From Leptospira weilii serovar Ranarum str. ICFT (GTDB taxonomy: Bacteria; Spirochaetota; Leptospiria; Leptospirales; Leptospiraceae): DNA of 18,634 nt. Both the position numbers and the translations under genes were made by a program. Below the pieces are notes generated by a model. It made no database searches. It was not told the DNA's origin and saw only the letters and a program-made list of their open reading frames with translations. The number at the start of each line of letters is the position of its first letter. Positions within the stretch are counted from its first letter, which is position 1. Of this stretch, positions 13,178-18,634 are shown in pieces. The DNA lies in assembly GCF_000332415.1 (NCBI RefSeq), contig NZ_AOHC02000011.1, positions 1 through 18,634 on the forward strand, read 5' to 3'.

Positions 13178-14116
13178 TTAGGCTCTTGGTATTTTAGGCA
13201 TTTCTAATGGATGAGTTTCACCTTCCAGAGATTTCAGGAATTCGATCAGATCCTTTTTCTCTTCTTCCGAAATGGTGGCAGGTTTTAGAAGCGGGTCTTC
13301 GATCGAACCTTTCACACCACCGTTTACGAAATGATTCACAACGTCTTCCAGCCTTGTAAATTCTCCGTTATGCATGAACTCGTTTTTTCTACTTACGTCT
13401 CGAAGAGAAGGGGTTCTCACTTTTTGTACGATTCCACTAAGACCGGTTGTATGTTTTTCGGAATCCGAAAAGTTCGGTCCTTTGTGACACTGAGAACACT
13501 TGGCCTTGTTCATAAACACGTCCAAACCGCGTTTTTGAGCGGGAGTAAGCGCCGATTCTTCACCCAATACATAACGATCGAATTTGGAATTCTTAGATAG
13601 GATCGTTCTTTCGAACGCCGAAATCGCTTTTACGATCCGATCCATCGTAATTCCGGGAGAACCGAAAGATTTTTCGAAAAGTTCCCTATATTCGCTTACT
13701 TGGTTGAGTCTCGCTACGATTGTTTTTTCATCCTTGAGCATGACCGCCGTGTGAACCCTTTCCTTTACGATCTCTTCCAGATCGTTCGCTTGAGGATCGG
13801 CAAACACATCCTTGTACAAACCCACATTTGTAAGAGAAGGAGCGGGAGAATTGTGGATTTTATTTCTTGGTAAAGAACTTTTTTCCGAATTTTGAATTTC
13901 CACCGAATGGCAGATCGCACAATTCGTGTCTTCCTTGAGCGAAAGTCGTTTATCAAAGTAGAGCAGTTTTCCCAATTCCACTTTATCCTTATTGTATGGA
14001 TTGTTGTTGGGATGAATTACGTTTTTTACTACAAAACCTTCCAGTTCCGTTTTTTGAACCGGCTCTTTGCAGCCGCCGAAAACAAGCAGAAACAAAATGA
14101 ATAAAATCCGGGCCAT
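13178..14116 (-). CDS. Di-haem cytochrome c peroxidase (CcpA/MauG family) lipoprotein
   Basis: This family reduces H2O2 to water in the periplasm using electrons from c-type cytochromes; some members (MauG) oxidise proteins instead. The 312 residues start with a lipoprotein leader (MARILFILFLLVFGGC, lipid Cys16). Two haem sites follow: CAICH (66-70) and CSQCH (207-211). The motif FMHNGEFTRLEDVVNHFVNGG (about 247-267) includes Met248, a likely haem ligand. The protein has the short length of the simple two-haem forms. The ATG at 14116 has little ribosome site. It converges on ompL1 but is separated from it by that gene's terminator. A lipid anchor would hold it at a membrane facing the periplasm; peroxide defence is the likely role. 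Confidence 0.9.
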   Translation of the reverse strand: MARILFILFLLVFGGCKEPVQKTELEGFVVKNVIHPNNNPYNKDKVELGKLLYFDKRLSLKEDTNCAICHSVEIQNSEKSSLPRNKIHNSPAPSLTNVGLYKDVFADPQANDLEEIVKERVHTAVMLKDEKTIVARLNQVSEYRELFEKSFGSPGITMDRIVKAISAFERTILSKNSKFDRYVLGEESALTPAQKRGLDVFMNKAKCSQCHKGPNFSDSEKHTTGLSGIVQKVRTPSLRDVSRKNEFMHNGEFTRLEDVVNHFVNGGVKGSIEDPLLKPATISEEEKKDLIEFLKSLEGETHPLEMPKIPRA

Positions 14117-14337
14117 TCTGGGTCAATCGTTTGAACGTGCAATAATTCTGTCAATTCTAATTTAAAACAATTTTGATTACATATTCGGAATTAGGTCCAA
14201 ACCACGTTTCAAACGACTCTTCGCGGCAAGTTATGATTTTATAGAAAACGGAACTTAGAACTTTTAGTTTGTGCGTTATCCCGGCAAAACGCCTCGATTG
14301 AATTCCAACGATTTCGGGAATCCAAAGCGAGACGAAA
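14117..14337. other. Upstream region of the peroxidase gene, no gene seen
   Basis: This is part of the 353-base gap 14117-14469. On the minus strand a TTGACA lies at 14154-14149, but the matching -10 position reads AACGAT and would leave almost no leader before the ATG at 14116, so I do not call a promoter. No credible open frame, tRNA or repeat is visible. The rest of the gap is filled by the terminator at 14338 and the long hairpin at 14416. Confidence 0.4.
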
Positions 14338-14370
14338 TAAAAAAGGCGCCGACTGTAACGTCGAACGCCT
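14338..14370 (-). terminator. Intrinsic terminator of the acyl-CoA dehydrogenase
   Basis: Read on the minus strand, GGCGTTCGAC-loop-GTCGGCGCC forms GGCG/CGCC plus CGAC/GTCG pairs with a small internal bulge and a six-base loop, followed by TTTTTT and TATTT. It lies about 100 bases after the acyl-CoA dehydrogenase stop, so the mRNA would also include the long hairpin at 14416-14462. Confidence 0.65.
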
Positions 14371-14415
14371 TCTTCGGTTCCATCAAGATTTTAGAGAACT
14401 GCGTCTCCGCCCCGC

Positions 14416-14462
14416 AGAATTTCTAAACGCGTTTCCGATTCGAACGCAGTTTAGAAAATTCT
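14416..14462 (-). other. Long bulged hairpin just after the acyl-CoA dehydrogenase stop
   Basis: AGAATTTCTAAACGCGTT (14416-14433) pairs with 14443-14462, giving 18 base pairs broken only by two single-A bulges (14448 and 14458), with a nine-base loop. The base of the stem lies eight bases from the stop codon. No U run follows on the minus strand, so its role is probably mRNA 3'-end protection or regulation rather than termination. Confidence 0.5.
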
Positions 14463-14469
14463 AATATTC

Positions 14470-17081
<2,612 letters not shown>

Positions 17082-17329
17082 CGAATTCAAACCTCTCAAA
17101 AAAGAATCTTTTCCCATTGAGCAAAAAAGAACAAATTGAGATACCTTTTTTTAAACGCGTTTTTGAGAATCCAGCCGTCCAAGTTTTCAGTTGTAATTTC
17201 TTTTTTCGAAAATCCTATTTTAATTTTTGTTTTAATTTTGGGAAAAAAGAAATTTCCTAACGTTTTTTTCCATCGTTTTTTTTTCGAAGGAGTATATTCT
17301 TTTATCTTAATTTTTGTAGGGACGTTAAA

Positions 17330-17779
17330 ATGTTTTACCGAATTCCGATTTCGATCCTGGTATTCGTTTCTTGTTCCACCTCTTCCGTTTATAATCCGAG
17401 TATTTTAATGAGTCAGGCTTGGGCGGAAAATACGATCCTGAATTGTATCCTTACGGAATGTTATCTTTGTACTCTTAAGGTTACGGAAAATCCGGTCGTC
17501 AGTGTATTTGCGGGAACCGGGATCGGAACGAGCGCGGACGGGAACGGTTTAAACGCGTCCTTTTACGGTCCCGCTCATATTTCTCTCGACAATATCGGAA
17601 CCATGTTCGTGTCCGACGTATTTTCCAACAGAATCCGAATCGTTGATCCGGCTCTCAACGTTTCCACCGTTCCTCATACGTTTATGGCAATCGGCGTGGT
17701 AAAAGTTGACTGCGCCAATCAAAGACTTCTCGTCGCGGACAGTTCGGAGAATCAAATCTTTCAGGTTAAGTTTGAATGA
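17330..17779 (+). CDS. Short NHL-repeat lipoprotein, possibly truncated
   Basis: This is a 149-residue protein with a lipoprotein leader (MFYRIPISILVFVSC, lipid Cys15). Residues about 56-107 make one clear NHL blade: VVSVFAGTGIGTSADGNG, ASFYGPAHISLDNIGTMFVSD, then NRIRIVD. A partial second blade, RLLVADSSENQIFQV, ends at the stop. NHL proteins form beta-propellers of about six blades and are usually 300 residues or more, so this one is either a remnant or needs partners. AGGGA lies seven bases before the ATG. The stop is about 220 bases from the right IS end, which fits loss of the 3' part, though the gene ends with its own stop codon and not at the IS junction. No function can be given. Confidence 0.65.
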   Translation: MFYRIPISILVFVSCSTSSVYNPSILMSQAWAENTILNCILTECYLCTLKVTENPVVSVFAGTGIGTSADGNGLNASFYGPAHISLDNIGTMFVSDVFSNRIRIVDPALNVSTVPHTFMAIGVVKVDCANQRLLVADSSENQIFQVKFE

Positions 17780-17915
17780 GTGGATAGGAGTTAGAGGTCA
17801 GTTTGACCTTGTAGCGTTCTAGAAAAAGGCATAACCAACCCCACAAGTTAAGAAGGTTTTTGAAATAAGAAGGATCAAATTCGCACATTTTTCAAGTGTT
17901 CCGACAAGAATGGAG

Positions 17916-17955
<40 letters not shown>

Positions 17956-17998
17956 GCCTCACGAGTCTTCCCACCTCCTATTTCGCGCCCCTATGGAC

Positions 17999-18634
17999 CA
18001 ATGCTGTCAATTTAAGAGACTCTGCCGTAATAGATTTCAAACTTACGTTTTCGAACTTTATGTTTTCTATTGAAGGTTCTATTTGGAATGACAGGTAGCC
18101 GATGTTTTAAAAGTTCGGCTTTCATTTCATCAAAAACGGAGTTCATCGGTTCAGTACCAGAAAGTAACCTTGGAAGTTCTCCTTTTAGAATGCCGATCGC
18201 GATATTTCTATTAATTTTATAATCATATTTTGTTTTTACTTTTTTGTTTTGAATCGATTGATCGTATTCTATTTGCGCTTCTTGGATTAGAAGAGAGGCA
18301 AGATTAAATGTTAAGATTTTTGCATAATATTCTTGAAGAAATCGGATTGAAGTTTTGGATGCTACATTCTCCAATTCAAGAGAATATTTTTCGAAACGAA
18401 AATGAGTTTCTATATTCCAACGTTTGCCGTAGAGGGAAACAATATCTTCTCTTGAAAATTCGGAATCGGGAAGATCGGTGACAAAAATTCCGACTTGTCC
18501 GTCTTTATATCTTGAGCTGACAAAACGTAATGAAAACAGATTTCCTTTCGTATTCGCATATTCCTTAAGCCATTCCTTCTTCTTTTGCATATTGTTAGTG
18601 ATATGAATGTTTTTAACTTTGTCGTATTCTTTGT
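17999..18634 (-). mobile_element. IS4-family insertion sequence, right copy (5' part outside window)
   Basis: This is the inverted, almost identical counterpart of 1-622. Shared sequence ends just after the stop codon in ATTGACAGCATTG, read on the minus strand; this copy continues with GTCCATAGGGG, which the left copy resembles only loosely. The exact terminal repeat and target duplication cannot be fixed because the other end lies outside the window. Confidence 0.85.
18012..18634 (-). CDS. IS4-family transposase, C-terminal part (runs off window)
   Basis: This is a DDE transposase carrying the complete IS4 signature Y-(2)-R-(3)-E-(6)-K as YGKRWNIETHFRFEK; the Glu of this motif is the third catalytic residue. 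The frame is open from the window edge (KEYDKVKNIHITNN) through MQKKKEWLKEY to the stop at 18012, at least 206 codons, and has none of the breaks seen in the left copy. The first two catalytic acids would lie further upstream, outside the window, so activity cannot be judged. The Met at 18590 is internal, not the start. The end of the protein is basic (NRTFNRKHKVRKRKFEIYYGRVS). Confidence 0.85.
   Translation of the reverse strand, partial: KEYDKVKNIHITNNMQKKKEWLKEYANTKGNLFSLRFVSSRYKDGQVGIFVTDLPDSEFSREDIVSLYGKRWNIETHFRFEKYSLELENVASKTSIRFLQEYYAKILTFNLASLLIQEAQIEYDQSIQNKKVKTKYDYKINRNIAIGILKGELPRLLSGTEPMNSVFDEMKAELLKHRLPVIPNRTFNRKHKVRKRKFEIYYGRVS

Noticed and set aside
14126..14154. TTGACA upstream of the peroxidase as a promoter
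   Set aside because: The -10 position has only three matches and transcription would start almost at the ATG.
17796..17808. GGTCA-GTT-TGACC hairpin after the NHL lipoprotein
   Set aside because: A 5-6 bp stem with only two trailing Ts is not a convincing terminator.

Overview
The window is a spirochaete chromosome segment, almost certainly from a pathogenic Leptospira. The decisive marker is at 11970-12932: a full-length OmpL1 porin precursor (320 codons, 24-residue signal peptide), a protein known from pathogenic Leptospira. Lipoproteins with loose spirochaetal lipoboxes, fatty-acid oxidation genes and short intergenic repeat relics fit the same source. The base composition of the core looks less AT-rich than L. 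interrogans. That would suit the L. santarosai/weilii/borgpetersenii side of the genus, but I have not computed GC and do not assign a species.

Layout. The edges carry two nearly identical IS4-family transposase segments in inverted orientation (1-622 on +, 17999-18634 on -). The left one is a frameshifted pseudogene. The right one is an open frame that runs off the window. Between them, from left to right: murD (-); an anti-sigma-factor antagonist (STAS) plus trpC pair (+); a convergent intergenic space with a structured repeat and a bidirectional terminator; a pectin acetylesterase/Notum-like lipoprotein (-) and an HGSNAT-like membrane acetyltransferase (-); a TauD/SyrP-like dioxygenase plus a BASS-family transporter (+); trhO (-), whose 3' end overlaps the transporter; a second copy of the structured repeat; a thiolase (+); ompL1 (+) with a strong terminator; a di-haem cytochrome c peroxidase lipoprotein (-); an acyl-CoA dehydrogenase (-); an alpha-methylacyl-CoA racemase-like CoA-transferase-family protein (-); and a short NHL-repeat lipoprotein (+) next to the right IS copy.

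How the genes fit together. Thiolase, acyl-CoA dehydrogenase and the racemase-like enzyme fit beta-oxidation, the main carbon route of leptospires. MurD, TrpC and TrhO are housekeeping genes for peptidoglycan, tryptophan and tRNA modification. OmpL1, the peroxidase and the esterase-like and NHL lipoproteins belong to the cell envelope. The dioxygenase and transporter are a tight two-gene operon whose substrate is unknown.

The most unusual signal is non-coding. A ~132-135 bp element occurs twice in opposite orientation (3425-3556 and 9990-10124). Three base pairs of its 12-bp stem differ between the copies, each compensated on the other arm, and its loop sequences are unrelated, while the flanking sequence and a 13-bp hairpin are conserved. 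This points to selection or a copying mechanism that keeps the fold.
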